A program made the position numbers and the translations under genes. From the NCBI GenBank assembly GCA_963709485.1, contig CAVPWE010000003.1:248001-312000 (forward strand): DNA of 64,000 nt. The letters are read 5' to 3'. Below the pieces are notes generated by a model that was given only the letters and a program-made list of their open reading frames with translations, ran no database searches and was not told where the DNA came from. Within the stretch, counting starts at the first letter, position 1; every line of letters starts with the position of its first letter. Origin of the DNA: JAXDBM01 sp963709485. GTDB lineage: Bacteria > Desulfobacterota > Syntrophia > Syntrophales > Fen-1087. This document shows positions 42,423 to 51,495 of the stretch, in pieces.

Positions 42423-43064
42423 ATGAAAGTGTTTGACGGGCTTCACGCCTTTATCTGGCAGGATTATTCGGCCAATAACTGCAATACCTATTATATCGAG
42501 GCGGATCAAAATATTCTGATCGATCCCGGCCATCTCCACCTTTTTGCAGGGGTTGAGCGGGAGCTGAAAAAATTGAAGGTTCCCCCGGATCATCCGGATG
42601 TGGTGCTGGCGACACACGGACATCCCGATCATCTGGAAGCGGCGGTAAAGTTCGGAAAGCCGACGCTCTTTGCCATGAATCGGGAAGAGCACGCCTTTAT
42701 CCGCGAATTGGCGGCGGGTTATTTCAAGGTTCCGGAAGCCGATTTCTTCCTTGCGGAGGGGGATCTGACCATCGGAGGGATCGATTTCCAGGTGTTCGTC
42801 ACGCCGGGCCATTCCCCGGGTTCCATCTGTTTTTACTGGAAGGACCGCAAGGCGCTATTCACGGGTGACGTGGTTTTCAACCAGGGTATCGGCCGCACGG
42901 ACCTGCCCGGCGGAAATTCCGGGGATCTCAAGAGGAGCATCGTCAGGCTGAGCGAACTCGATGTGGAATATGTGCTGACCGGCCATGGCGATATCGTCGC
43001 CGGTCGGGACAAGGTGCGGGAGAACTTTGCCATGATCCGGGACTACTGGTTCAATTACCTCTGA
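42423..43064 (+). CDS. metallo-beta-lactamase-fold hydrolase
   Basis: 213 residues from ATG 42423 (AAGGAG ten bases upstream). Metal ligands are readable: THGHPDH (HxHxDH, about 62-68), His in TPGHSPGS, Asp in LFTGDVVF and His in LTGHGD. The layout matches the glyoxalase II-like branch, which hydrolyses thioesters or other small substrates. The substrate is unknown. Its 3-prime end overlaps the convergent coiled-coil gene by 14 bases. Confidence 0.9.
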   Translation: MKVFDGLHAFIWQDYSANNCNTYYIEADQNILIDPGHLHLFAGVERELKKLKVPPDHPDVVLATHGHPDHLEAAVKFGKPTLFAMNREEHAFIRELAAGYFKVPEADFFLAEGDLTIGGIDFQVFVTPGHSPGSICFYWKDRKALFTGDVVFNQGIGRTDLPGGNSGDLKRSIVRLSELDVEYVLTGHGDIVAGRDKVRENFAMIRDYWFNYL

Positions 43065-43566
43065 GCAGGGAAATCTCTTTCTTAAAATCCTCTTTCATTT
43101 TCTGCAGTGTGGATTGAAGCGTCTCGTCACGGGCCGGGTTGGGAATGACGGCAGATCCGGAGATCTTCCGATCGGCAAGCGCACGGTTCAGCCGTTTGGC
43201 GATTTCCTCCTTTTCTTTCTCGATTTCCATTCGGAACCGGCTTATCCTGTCTCGCAAAGGACTCGTGTCGGCTTCCATGGCCTGCTCGAGCGCTTTGAAA
43301 ATCTTCCGGTTTTCGCTTTCGGGATTCAGATGCTCCAGCAGGAAGGATTCCATGATTTGCCTGCAGTCCGGCAAGTTTTCTTCCGAGTTTTCCATCTCTG
43401 TTTTCAGCGTGCCGACACTGATCAGGTCATCAAGATATCTTTGAACCGACCCTTTAATTTTCCCGACGGCCTCTTTTCTGTGAAGGCTCTCCTTGTCTTG
43501 TTCTGTCATGGTCAGGTTCCTTGTTCTTTCCATGATCAGTTCGAGGGTGCTTTTTATTTCCGCCAT
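43051..43566 (-). CDS. coiled-coil protein, unknown
   Basis: 171 residues from ATG 43566 (AAAGGAG about 11 bases upstream; the frame to 43599 would need a TTG). Almost entirely helical and charged (IEKEKEEIAKRLNRALADR), no signal or membrane part, few aromatics. Proteins of this build are common and uncharacterised in deltaproteobacteria. Convergent with the MBL gene. Confidence 0.65.
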   Translation of the reverse strand: MAEIKSTLELIMERTRNLTMTEQDKESLHRKEAVGKIKGSVQRYLDDLISVGTLKTEMENSEENLPDCRQIMESFLLEHLNPESENRKIFKALEQAMEADTSPLRDRISRFRMEIEKEKEEIAKRLNRALADRKISGSAVIPNPARDETLQSTLQKMKEDFKKEISLLRGN

Positions 43567-43755
43567 CTCATTTATTTCTCCTTTATCGATCACCGGCAAA
43601 TACAGCAGTTTTCACGGTTAATCAAGCGGTTTCATCCGGCTTGAAAATGGCTTGATCGGGCCGATGGACCCTGTTATAAGGGCGGGGCATGCCGGTTCGC
43701 TCAACGCTCCCGCAGCAGTTTCCGGCAATGCACGGTTGGAGAATCCGGAATCGCG

Positions 43756-44424
43756 ATGGCCGAAAAACTGTTGGTATCCTGGAGCAGCGGCAAGGACAGT
43801 GCACTGGCCCTCTGCGCGGTTCAAAGCCTGAATGACTGTGAAATCAGCGCCCTGTTGACAACCCTCGTCAATGACGACGGCCGGATCGGCGTGCACGGTC
43901 TGAGGCGCATCCTGCTAAAACGACAGGCCTTATCCTGCGGATATCCCCTGGAAGAGGTGTTTCTTCCGGAAGGCGCCGCCAATGAACAATACGAAGCCGC
44001 TCTTGACAAGGTGCTTGAGAAGCACCGGGAAAAGGGAGTGTCTTCCGTTGTGTACGGGGACATATTTCTGGAAGACATTCGGAAATATCGAGAAAAACAT
44101 CTTGAAAAAACCGGAATGAAAGCACTCTTTCCTCTGTGGCATCGTGACACTTCAGGACTCGCCCGGGAATTTATCGATCTCGGTTTCAAGGCTGTGATTA
44201 CCTCAGTGGATTCCCGTATCCTCGACAGGGGGATGCTCGGGAGACTCTTCGACCGTCAGTTCCTCTCGGAATTGCCTCCGGGAGCCGATCCTTGCGGCGA
44301 GAACGGCGAATTTCACACCTTTGTCTTTGACGGGCCGATTTTCCACGAATGCATTCGCTATGCCGTCGGAGAGGTCTTTCCGGACCGGAACCACTTCTAT
44401 TACTGCGATCTCATTCCCGCCTGA
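43756..44424 (+). CDS. Dph6-like ATP pyrophosphatase
   Basis: 222 residues of the PP-loop family related to diphthine-ammonia ligase and archaeal MJ0570. ATP loop SWSSGKDSALAL (8-19), then HGLRR, VVYGDIFLEDIRKYREK, PLW and the signature GENGEFHTFV (about 190-199). Bacteria lack diphthamide, so the substrate must differ, perhaps amidation of another cofactor or RNA. A possible operon with rmuC (14-base gap). Confidence 0.88.
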   Translation: MAEKLLVSWSSGKDSALALCAVQSLNDCEISALLTTLVNDDGRIGVHGLRRILLKRQALSCGYPLEEVFLPEGAANEQYEAALDKVLEKHREKGVSSVVYGDIFLEDIRKYREKHLEKTGMKALFPLWHRDTSGLAREFIDLGFKAVITSVDSRILDRGMLGRLFDRQFLSELPPGADPCGENGEFHTFVFDGPIFHECIRYAVGEVFPDRNHFYYCDLIPA

Positions 44425-44438
44425 GAGGGGTTGCGGCC

Positions 44439-45722
44439 ATGACCGATATGCTTCTCTACCTGCTCTTTTTTCTGGCCGTGCTTTCCGCGTTTCTCATCAC
44501 GGTCGCGATGGTCCGTGCAAAGGGGCGTCTGGATGTTCTTGAAAAGAACCTGGATCGCATGGAGCGGTTTGCCCGGGAGGACATGGCTCTGAACCGGGAG
44601 GAAATGGGGCGCTCCCTGCGGGACTTCAACGAATCTCTTCTAACCCGGATGGACGAGAGTTCGGCCCGGAGCATTCATAAACTGGACAGGATCGACGAGA
44701 CCGTCGATCTCCACCTGAAGACGCTCCGGGAGGACAACAGCCGTAGTCTGGAACAGATCCGGACAACGGTGGATGACAAGCTTCATGACACCCTGGAAAG
44801 GCGGCTGGGAGAGTCTTTCAAACTGGTCAGCGAGCGGCTGGATATGGTCCACCGGGGGCTGGGGGAGATGCAGACGCTGGCCTCGGGAGTCGGGGACCTG
44901 AAGAAAGTCCTGACCAACGTCAAAACCCGCGGGACGCTGGGTGAGATCCGGCTCCAGAGTCTGCTCGAGCAGATTCTGAGCCCGGACCAGTATCAAAGCA
45001 ACGTGGCGACCAAACGGGACAGCGCAGCACGCGTGGAGTTCGCCATCCGGCTGCCGGGACGGGAAGCAGCGGAGAACCATCCGGTGTGGCTTCCCATCGA
45101 TGCGAAATTTCCCCAGGAGGATTACCTGCGGTTTCTGGAGGCCCAGGATACCGGGAATGCGAACCTGGTTGAAGAAGCATCGCGGCAGCTCGATCGCATC
45201 ATCAGGGAAATGGCGAGGAACATCCGGGACAAATATCTGGACCCTCCCTACACAACGGATTTCAGCATCATGTTTCTGCCGACGGAAGGACTCTATGCGG
45301 AGGTCCTGCGGCGCAGCGGCCTGTTTGAGTTGCTCCAGAGGGAATTCAAGGTTGTCATTGCCGGGCCGACAACCTTGGCCGCCCTGCTGAACAGTCTGCA
45401 GATGGGCTTCCGTACCCTGGCCATCGAAAAGCGGACAAGCGAGGTCTGGACCCTGCTCGGGACGGTCAAAACGGAATTTTCGGCTTTTGGCGCGATTCTG
45501 GACCGGACGCGGAAAAAACTTCAGGAGGCGACCAGCACCATTGAGAGAGCGGCGACACGCAGCCGGGCCATCGAGAGAAAATTGAAGGACATTCAGTCCG
45601 TCCCGGTCGAGAAGGCGCGTGAACCTGCAAGCATTGCGAATGAACCGGATGAAGACGGAACGGAAGAGGCGGACGGGACCGACGGGTGGGGAAGACAACC
45701 CGCGTTCCCTGAAAAAAATTAA
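44439..45722 (+). CDS. rmuC: RmuC family protein
   Basis: 427 residues from ATG 44439 (GAGAGGGG upstream). N-terminal membrane helix (about 3-26), a long coiled coil (about 28-165) and the RmuC nuclease-like domain (about 165-375: TRGTLGEIRLQSLLEQIL, LPIDAKFPQEDY, IMFLPTEGLYAE, VVIAGPTTLAALLNSLQMGF). It limits recombination at inverted repeats and is thought to be a membrane-tethered nuclease. The C-terminal tail is acidic and disordered-looking. Confidence 0.95.
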   Translation: MTDMLLYLLFFLAVLSAFLITVAMVRAKGRLDVLEKNLDRMERFAREDMALNREEMGRSLRDFNESLLTRMDESSARSIHKLDRIDETVDLHLKTLREDNSRSLEQIRTTVDDKLHDTLERRLGESFKLVSERLDMVHRGLGEMQTLASGVGDLKKVLTNVKTRGTLGEIRLQSLLEQILSPDQYQSNVATKRDSAARVEFAIRLPGREAAENHPVWLPIDAKFPQEDYLRFLEAQDTGNANLVEEASRQLDRIIREMARNIRDKYLDPPYTTDFSIMFLPTEGLYAEVLRRSGLFELLQREFKVVIAGPTTLAALLNSLQMGFRTLAIEKRTSEVWTLLGTVKTEFSAFGAILDRTRKKLQEATSTIERAATRSRAIERKLKDIQSVPVEKAREPASIANEPDEDGTEEADGTDGWGRQPAFPEKN

Positions 45723-45741
45723 CGACAGGAGGTGGCATCGT

Positions 45742-46323
45742 ATGAAGGTTGTTGCTTTGAACGGGAGCGCCCGGAAGGACGGGAACACGGCCATGCTGAT
45801 CAATGCGGTCTTCGAGGAACTGAAAAAGGAGGGCATCGAGACGGAGATGATCCAGATGGCGGGAAAGAAAATCCAGGGATGCCTGGCCTGCTACAAGTGC
45901 TTCAAAAACAAGGACCGGCGCTGTTCCGTAGACAAGGATATCCTCAACGGCATCATCGCCAAAATGGAAAAGGCCGAGGGGATCCTGCTGGGCTCGCCGA
46001 CCTATTTTTCCGATGTCAGCTCCGGGATGCGGGCCTTCATCGAGCGCTGCGGTTTTGTCGGACGCGCCAACAACTACATGTTCAAGGGGAAGGTCGGCGC
46101 ATCCGTGGTGGCGGTCCGGCGCGCCGGCGCCGTCCAGGCCTTCACGTCCATGAACCTTTTCCTGCACTACATGCAGACGGTCATGCCCGGCGCCAGCTAC
46201 TGGAGCCTGGCCGTCGGGCGGGATCCCGGCGACGTCCTGAAGGACGACGAGGGCATGCAGACGATGCGGGACTTGGGCCGCAACATGGCCTGGCTGCTGA
46301 AAAAACTCAACGCTTCTGAATGA
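45742..46323 (+). CDS. iron-sulfur flavoprotein / NADPH-dependent FMN reductase family
   Basis: 193 residues from ATG 45742 with an ideal AGGAGG. Flavodoxin-like FMN fold: LNGSARKDGNT (6-16) binds the FMN phosphate and GSPTYFSDVSS (about 82-92) the isoalloxazine. Cys47, 50, 53 and 61 form Cx2Cx2Cx7C, the compact cluster motif of archaeal iron-sulfur flavoproteins, so a 4Fe-4S cluster next to FMN is likely. It would move electrons from ferredoxin or reduce small oxidants in an anaerobe. Confidence 0.9.
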   Translation: MKVVALNGSARKDGNTAMLINAVFEELKKEGIETEMIQMAGKKIQGCLACYKCFKNKDRRCSVDKDILNGIIAKMEKAEGILLGSPTYFSDVSSGMRAFIERCGFVGRANNYMFKGKVGASVVAVRRAGAVQAFTSMNLFLHYMQTVMPGASYWSLAVGRDPGDVLKDDEGMQTMRDLGRNMAWLLKKLNASE

Positions 46324-46476
46324 ATCGGAGTTCGTCTCCGCTTGAGAGGGAGGCTTGAAATAATTGTGGTTAAAACGCCATTTTTGTGGTAGAAGCGCCC
46401 CGGTTTTCGACAGGCAGGGAAGAAAACAAGAGAACAGGCAGTGTCGGACTGCTTCAATAAAAATCCTGGAGGTTAT

Positions 46477-47766
46477 ATGAGCAACGAAAATTTGGAATCG
46501 AAAAGATGGCTGATTGCCATTGCGGCAATCGTCATGCAGTTGTGTCTGGGTACGGTCTACGCCTGGTCGGTGTTCAAGAAACCCCTGATGACGACGCATA
46601 AATGGGGCGAGACGGAAACGCAGCTCACGTTTATGCTTCTCATGGGAATTATCGGCTGCGCCGCTGCTTTCGGCGGTACCCTGGTGGATAAAAAGGGACC
46701 GAAATTCGTGGCGACCATCGGCGGCGTCCTTTTTGGAATCGGCACGCTGATCGCGGGATACGCCGACCAGATTGGAAGCATTTACCTTCTCTATCTTGGC
46801 TTTGGCGTTGTTGCCGCTCTCGGCAACGGGTTTGGTTATGTGACCCCCATTGCCACGCTGATCCGCTGGTTCCCGGACAAGAGGGGATTGGTGACGGGTC
46901 TGGCGGTTATGGGTTTCGGGGCGGGGGCATTCTTCATGGGTCAGATCGCACCCCCCATGATTGCCGGCTTCAAGACGGTGGATGCGGCAGGAGCGGTTAC
47001 CTCCTCGGGTGTGGCCAACACATTTTATATCTGGGGCGTCATCTTCCTGATTCTTGTTACCGGCGCCGCCCAGTTTTATAAGAATCCGCCGGCGGGCTGG
47101 CTTCCCAAAGGATTTAAACCTTCAGCGACCGCCGTCTCGGCCGCCGGGTCGTTCATGTTTGGTGAAGCCGTGAAAACCCCGCAGTGGTGGATGCTCTGGG
47201 CCATGCTGGCACTCAATGTCTCGGCGGGTCTCGGACTCATTTCACAGCTCTCTCCCCTGTCCCAGGAACTTTATAAACCCCTTGTAGATCCGGCTCTCAC
47301 GGGTGATGCGCTCGTCAAAAAGCTGGCTTGGGCAGGCGGGTTGGTTGTTGCCATATCGGCCATCTTCAACGGGCTGGGGCGTCTGTTCTGGGCCAAGATT
47401 TCCGACAACATCGGCCGCAAGGCGGTTTTCGCAACCATGTTTATTTCACAGGCTGTTCTTTATACCGCCGTTGCGATGGGCATCGTTGGCAGCTACTGGA
47501 TTTTCCTCGGTGTTGCCTGTTACCTGCTGGCTTGCTACGGCGGAGGCTTTGCCACCATGCCTGCCTTTGCCGCCGATTCCTTCGGTCCGGGTTACATCGG
47601 CAAGGTGTACGGCTTCATGCTGACGGCCTGGAGTGTTGCCGGCATCGTCGGACCGCTGGTCTTTGCCCAGATCCCGAAACAGGCTCTCTATGTGGCTGCG
47701 GGATTGCTTTTGATCGGGTTTGCCATAGCGCTTGTCTACAAACCTCCGGCGCCAAAAAAGGTGTAA
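46477..47766 (+). CDS. OFA-family MFS transporter (oxalate/formate antiporter-like)
   Basis: 429 residues from ATG 46477 (TGGAGGT upstream), twelve membrane helices. OFA-type marks are QLCLGTVYAWSVFKKPL (helix 1), GGTLVDKKGPKF (loop 2-3), GFGYVTPIATLIRWFPDKRGLVTGLAVMGFG and CYGGGFATMPAFAAD. The family moves small carboxylates such as oxalate, formate, acetate or lactate. It faces the formate dehydrogenase gene across a shared terminator, so formate or a related acid is a reasonable guess; specificity is not shown. Confidence 0.88.
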   Translation: MSNENLESKRWLIAIAAIVMQLCLGTVYAWSVFKKPLMTTHKWGETETQLTFMLLMGIIGCAAAFGGTLVDKKGPKFVATIGGVLFGIGTLIAGYADQIGSIYLLYLGFGVVAALGNGFGYVTPIATLIRWFPDKRGLVTGLAVMGFGAGAFFMGQIAPPMIAGFKTVDAAGAVTSSGVANTFYIWGVIFLILVTGAAQFYKNPPAGWLPKGFKPSATAVSAAGSFMFGEAVKTPQWWMLWAMLALNVSAGLGLISQLSPLSQELYKPLVDPALTGDALVKKLAWAGGLVVAISAIFNGLGRLFWAKISDNIGRKAVFATMFISQAVLYTAVAMGIVGSYWIFLGVACYLLACYGGGFATMPAFAADSFGPGYIGKVYGFMLTAWSVAGIVGPLVFAQIPKQALYVAAGLLLIGFAIALVYKPPAPKKV

Positions 47767-47787
47767 AACAAACAAGCAATTGTTCAA

Positions 47788-47819
47788 AAAAAGGCGGGCC
47801 GTTTCCGGTCCGCCTTTTT
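47788..47819. terminator. bidirectional intrinsic terminator between the OFA transporter and fdhA
   Basis: A 13-bp stem AAAAAGGCGGGCC / GGTCCGCCTTTTT (one G-T pair) with a 6-base loop and A/T runs on both sides. It serves both convergent genes. Confidence 0.88.
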
Positions 47820-47852
47820 GTTTGCGACTTCAGCGCATTGGCCATGCGGTGT

Positions 47853-50552
47853 TTATGCCGCTTCCACCTTGACTGCGCAGACCTTGTATTCCGGGATCTT
47901 GCCGATGGGGTCCAGCGCCGGGTTGGTCAGCAGGTTGACGGCCGCTTCGTGGAAGTGAAAGTTCATGAAGATCGTCCCTTTGTCGGAGCGCTCCGTGAGG
48001 CGCGCCCTGGCCGAAACGGTCCCCCGCCGGGAGGTGACTTTCACGAACTGACCTTCATCGATCTTCAGCCGCAGGGCGTCAGCCGGGTTGATCTCGACCA
48101 GGCTTTCCGGGCATCGCTCCGAAGGGCCCTGGGCCTTGCGGGTCATCGTGCCCGTGTGGTAATGGTAAAGGACGCGGCCGGTCGTGAGGATCATCGGGTA
48201 GGCATCGTCGGGCAGTTCCGCCGGCGGTATGTATTCAATGGCGTGAAAGAGTCCCTGGCCCCTGCTGAATCGGTCCCTGTGCAGGAACCTCGTTCCCGGA
48301 TGGCTGGTGTTTGGACAGGGCCACTGGAGCCCCTCCTTTTCGATCCGCTCGTAGGTGATGCCGCTGTAGCTCGGAGTAACCCGGCGAATTTCGTTCATGA
48401 TTTCTTCCGCCGAGGCGTAATTCATGGGATAGCCCATCCGGCCCGACAGATCGGCGATGATCTCCCAGTCCGACCTGGCCAACCCGGGGGGGGCGACGGC
48501 CTTTCGGACCCGCTGCACCCGGCGCTCCGTGTTGGTGTAGGTGCCGTCCTTTTCAGCGAAGCAGGCGGAGGGGAGTACGACGTCGGCCAGCCTGGCGGTC
48601 TCCGTCAGAAAAATGTCCTGCACCACCAGAATGTCGAGGTGTTTCAGCGATTCCTTGACGTGGGACAGGTCCGGATCGCTGAGCATGGGGTTTTCCCCCA
48701 TGATGTAAAGTCCCTTGATCTTTCCTTCATGGGCGGCGTTCATCATTTCGACCACCGTGAGTCCCGGTTTCGCGGACAGCGGAATCCCGCCGCCCCAGGC
48801 TTTGGTGAAGGCGGCCCGGGCCTCATCGCCGGCGACCTGCTGGTAGGCCGGAAAAACGTTGGGGAGGGCGCCCATGTCGCAGGCCCCCTGGACATTGTTC
48901 TGGCCCCGCAGCGGATTGACGCCGCCGCCCTCGATTCCCACATTGCCGCAGAGCATCGCCAGGTTGGCGCAGGATTTCACGTTGTCCGTTCCGGAAATGT
49001 GCTGCGTCATGCCCATGGCGTAGAGAATGGCGGCGCGGTTGGCCCGGGCGTACATCCGGGCAGCCCTCCGGAGATCCCCTGAGGGTATGCCGGAAATCGT
49101 TTCGACGTAATCGGGCGTGTATTTCGCGACAACCTTCTTCAGGGCATCGAAGCCCTCCGTCCGGCTCTCCACGTATTCCCCGGCGTAAAGTTCTTCGCCG
49201 ATGATCACGTTCATCAAACCGTTCAGGACGGCCACATCCGTTCCCGGTTTCTGGCGAAGCCAGATGTCGGCGTACTTGACGAGGTCGATCTCACGGGGAT
49301 CGATGACGATCAGCTTTGCACCCCGCTGGCGGACCGCACGCTTGACCTTCATTCCCACAATCGGGTGGTTCTCCGTGGTGTTGCTTCCCGAGACGAGGAT
49401 CAGGTCGGTAAACTCGATTTCCGCAATCGAGTTGGTCATGGCACCACTGCCGAATGCGGCGGCCAGACCGGCCACCGTGACGGAGTGTCAGAGACGGGCG
49501 CAGTGATCCACATTGTTCGTGCCGATCACCGCCCGCATGAATTTCTGGAAGAGGTAGTTCTCTTCGTTCGTGCAGCGCGCCGATGCGAGTCCCGCCAAGG
49601 CGTCCGGTCCACTCTGGTCCCGGATTTCCTTGAATCTGCCGGCGATGTAATCCAGGGCCTCGTCCCAGCCGGCCTCGACCAGTTCCCCGTCTTTCCGGAT
49701 GAGGGGCGTTTTCAGGCGGTCCGGATGGTCCATGAAATCGATGCCGAAGCGGCCCTTCACGCAGAGGCTGCCCTCGTTGGGCTCACCATAACCCCGGTTT
49801 CCGCTGACTTTGACGACCTTGCCCTGGTGAACGTTCAGGTCCATCTGGCAGCCCACGCCGCAGTAGGTGCAGGTCGTGCGGACTTTCTGGATCTCCCAGG
49901 GGCGGCCGGCAAAACGGGCCTGGCGGAAGGTGATCGCGCCCACGGGGCACACGTCGGCGCACTCACCGCAAAAGTAGCACTCCGAGTCGATATAATCATC
50001 GTCGAAGGCGGGTCCGACCTTTGCGCGGGAACCGCGCATGGAAAAATCGAGGATTTCGTTCACCTGGATTTCGTTGCAGGCGCGGACGCACCTTCCGCAG
50101 AGGATGCATTTGTTGAGGTCCCGCGAAATCATCGTGTTTGTGTTTTCATGGGCGTACCCCGGCGATTGGATGCCGAACCGGGGCTCTTCGATTTTCAGCC
50201 AGTAGATCAGGTTCTGCAACTCGCAGGCGCCGTTCTGCTCGCAGGTGAGGCAGTTGTGGTCTCCGGAAGCCCAGAGCAGCTCGATGATCAGCCGCTGCGC
50301 GTCGCGAACCGTTTTGGTGTTCGTTTTGATTTCCATGCCCGGGCTGACCGGCATGCAGCAGGAGGCGACCAGGGATCTTGCACCCTTCACCTCCACAACG
50401 CAGACCCGGCAGGCGCCGACGCTGGTTGTTTTCGCGTAATGGCACAGGGTGGGAATGTAGATCCCGTTTGCCCTGGCAACATCCAGGATGGTCTGCCCGG
50501 GATGGGCCTCCAGTTCACGGCCGTCCATCGTCACAGTAATCTTTCTGTCCAT
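47853..50552 (-). CDS. fdhA: NAD-linked formate dehydrogenase alpha subunit, selenocysteine-containing
   Basis: One gene of 899 residues read through an in-frame TGA (49490-49488) as selenocysteine 355, in NVDHCARL-U-HSVTVAGL, the expected place for the active-site Sec next to the Mo/W-bis-pyranopterin. A SECIS hairpin follows the TGA. Start ATG 50552 has AAGGAG. N-terminal NuoG-like part: 2Fe-2S (Cys37, 48, 51, 65/66), His99-Cys101-104-110 cluster and two 4Fe-4S sets (Cys149-159 and 192-202). The catalytic 4Fe-4S is Cys228, 231, 235, 264. The molybdopterin domains follow to the C-terminus. It oxidises formate or reduces CO2 in the cytosol with the NuoE/NuoF-like subunits encoded upstream. 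Confidence 0.95.
49458..49490 (-). promoter_or_regulatory. UGA selenocysteine codon and bacterial SECIS hairpin in fdhA
   Basis: On the minus strand TGA (49490-49488), 11 bases, then stem GGTGGCC (49476-49470), loop GGTCT (49469-49465) and GGCCGCC (49464-49458), 7 bp with one G-T pair. The GGUCU apical loop and the 18 bases between UGA and loop equal those of E. coli fdhF, which SelB recognises. Confidence 0.9.
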
Positions 50553-50745
50553 ATGATACTCCTTCTCGTGCCCCAAAAGGGCTCTGTCGGTCATTCCTTC
50601 GCCCCGCATTTTCTAATTAAATGCGGCTTTTTTGTCAATGAGAAAAGCCTTTGAAAAGAGTTGCCTTTTCAGGTCGCTGTCTGGTAAGAATGGCCGCGAT
50701 CGTTCCGCCGAACGGCGGGAAAATCACGCAACGGCAGACCAGACG

Positions 50746-51471
50746 ATGAACGACCTCATCATCAAATCAAAACCCGGGGAAAGGCGAAAAATCCATCGCT
50801 GCCTTTCCTGCGGCACAACCGAGATAACGGGCCGCCGCCGCTATTGCTCCGCATACTGCAGGCAGCGGCTCGGCTACAAGCTGGACATGCGGGTCGGTCT
50901 CGTCCAGGCGCTGAATGTCCGTTACGCGACCTTCTACTTCTCGGACATTCTCGTCGCGATGGACATGCTCACCTACGGTCACAACGACATCTTCAGCTTT
51001 TTTTACCCCCGGTCCGGGAACAGAACACCGGCCGAAGATTTCAGCCGCATGGCCGACATCCTCGGCGAAATGTGGTGGACCGAGCAAAAAAGGACCCACA
51101 AACGGTACCTCGCCTCCCGCCATGTCCTCGCCCAGGCGGTGCGCAATCCGGCGTCCGTTCGACCACCGGTCAGGCCCGTCCACACGATTGTCCCTTCGCT
51201 GCGGGGGACGTCCATGACCGCGCTCAAGATCAGCAAGGCGGATCTAACGGCCCCGGACCTGCCGGCGATCATTCGCGACGCTTACCGCAGGCAGGCGAAG
51301 ATTCACCATCCCGATGTGGGAGGCGATGCCGAGACCTTCAGAAAAATACACGAGGCCTATCTGGACCTCGTGCACTGGTCCAGAAATCCCACCTTCGCCA
51401 AACGCCGCGGTTTTCCCGATAAATGGTTTTACGACGGCAGCCGGTGCAAATGGGTTCAGCCTGTACCCTGA
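50746..51471 (+). CDS. zinc-finger J-domain protein
   Basis: About 241 residues; the ATG at 50746 is chosen as the first before the conserved part, though no good ribosome-binding site is seen and the frame opens at 50632. N-terminal zinc-binding-like cluster (CLSCG...RRRYCSAYCRQRL, about 19-42), a middle region of unknown type (KLDMRVGLVQALNVRYATFYF), and a C-terminal J-domain (about 163-215) with AYRRQAKIHHPDVGGDAETFRKIHEAY, HPD intact. It should stimulate DnaK on a particular client. It lies in the opposite direction between the NuoF-like gene and fdhA, breaking the cluster. Confidence 0.75.
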   Translation: MNDLIIKSKPGERRKIHRCLSCGTTEITGRRRYCSAYCRQRLGYKLDMRVGLVQALNVRYATFYFSDILVAMDMLTYGHNDIFSFFYPRSGNRTPAEDFSRMADILGEMWWTEQKRTHKRYLASRHVLAQAVRNPASVRPPVRPVHTIVPSLRGTSMTALKISKADLTAPDLPAIIRDAYRRQAKIHHPDVGGDAETFRKIHEAYLDLVHWSRNPTFAKRRGFPDKWFYDGSRCKWVQPVP

Positions 51472-51495
51472 CAAAGAGCTCATTCAATCCGACGC

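Noticed and set aside
47328..49082. 584-residue rightward ORF over the OFA transporter and fdhA
   Set aside because: It runs through two real genes and the terminator between them, in a frame without family similarity.
47853..50552. Formate dehydrogenase as two pseudogene fragments
   Set aside because: The stop is TGA at the active-site Sec position and a SECIS hairpin with the E. coli loop and spacing follows.
49365..50654. 429-residue rightward ORF across fdhA
   Set aside because: Antisense to the conserved Fe-S part of fdhA; composition-driven open frame.
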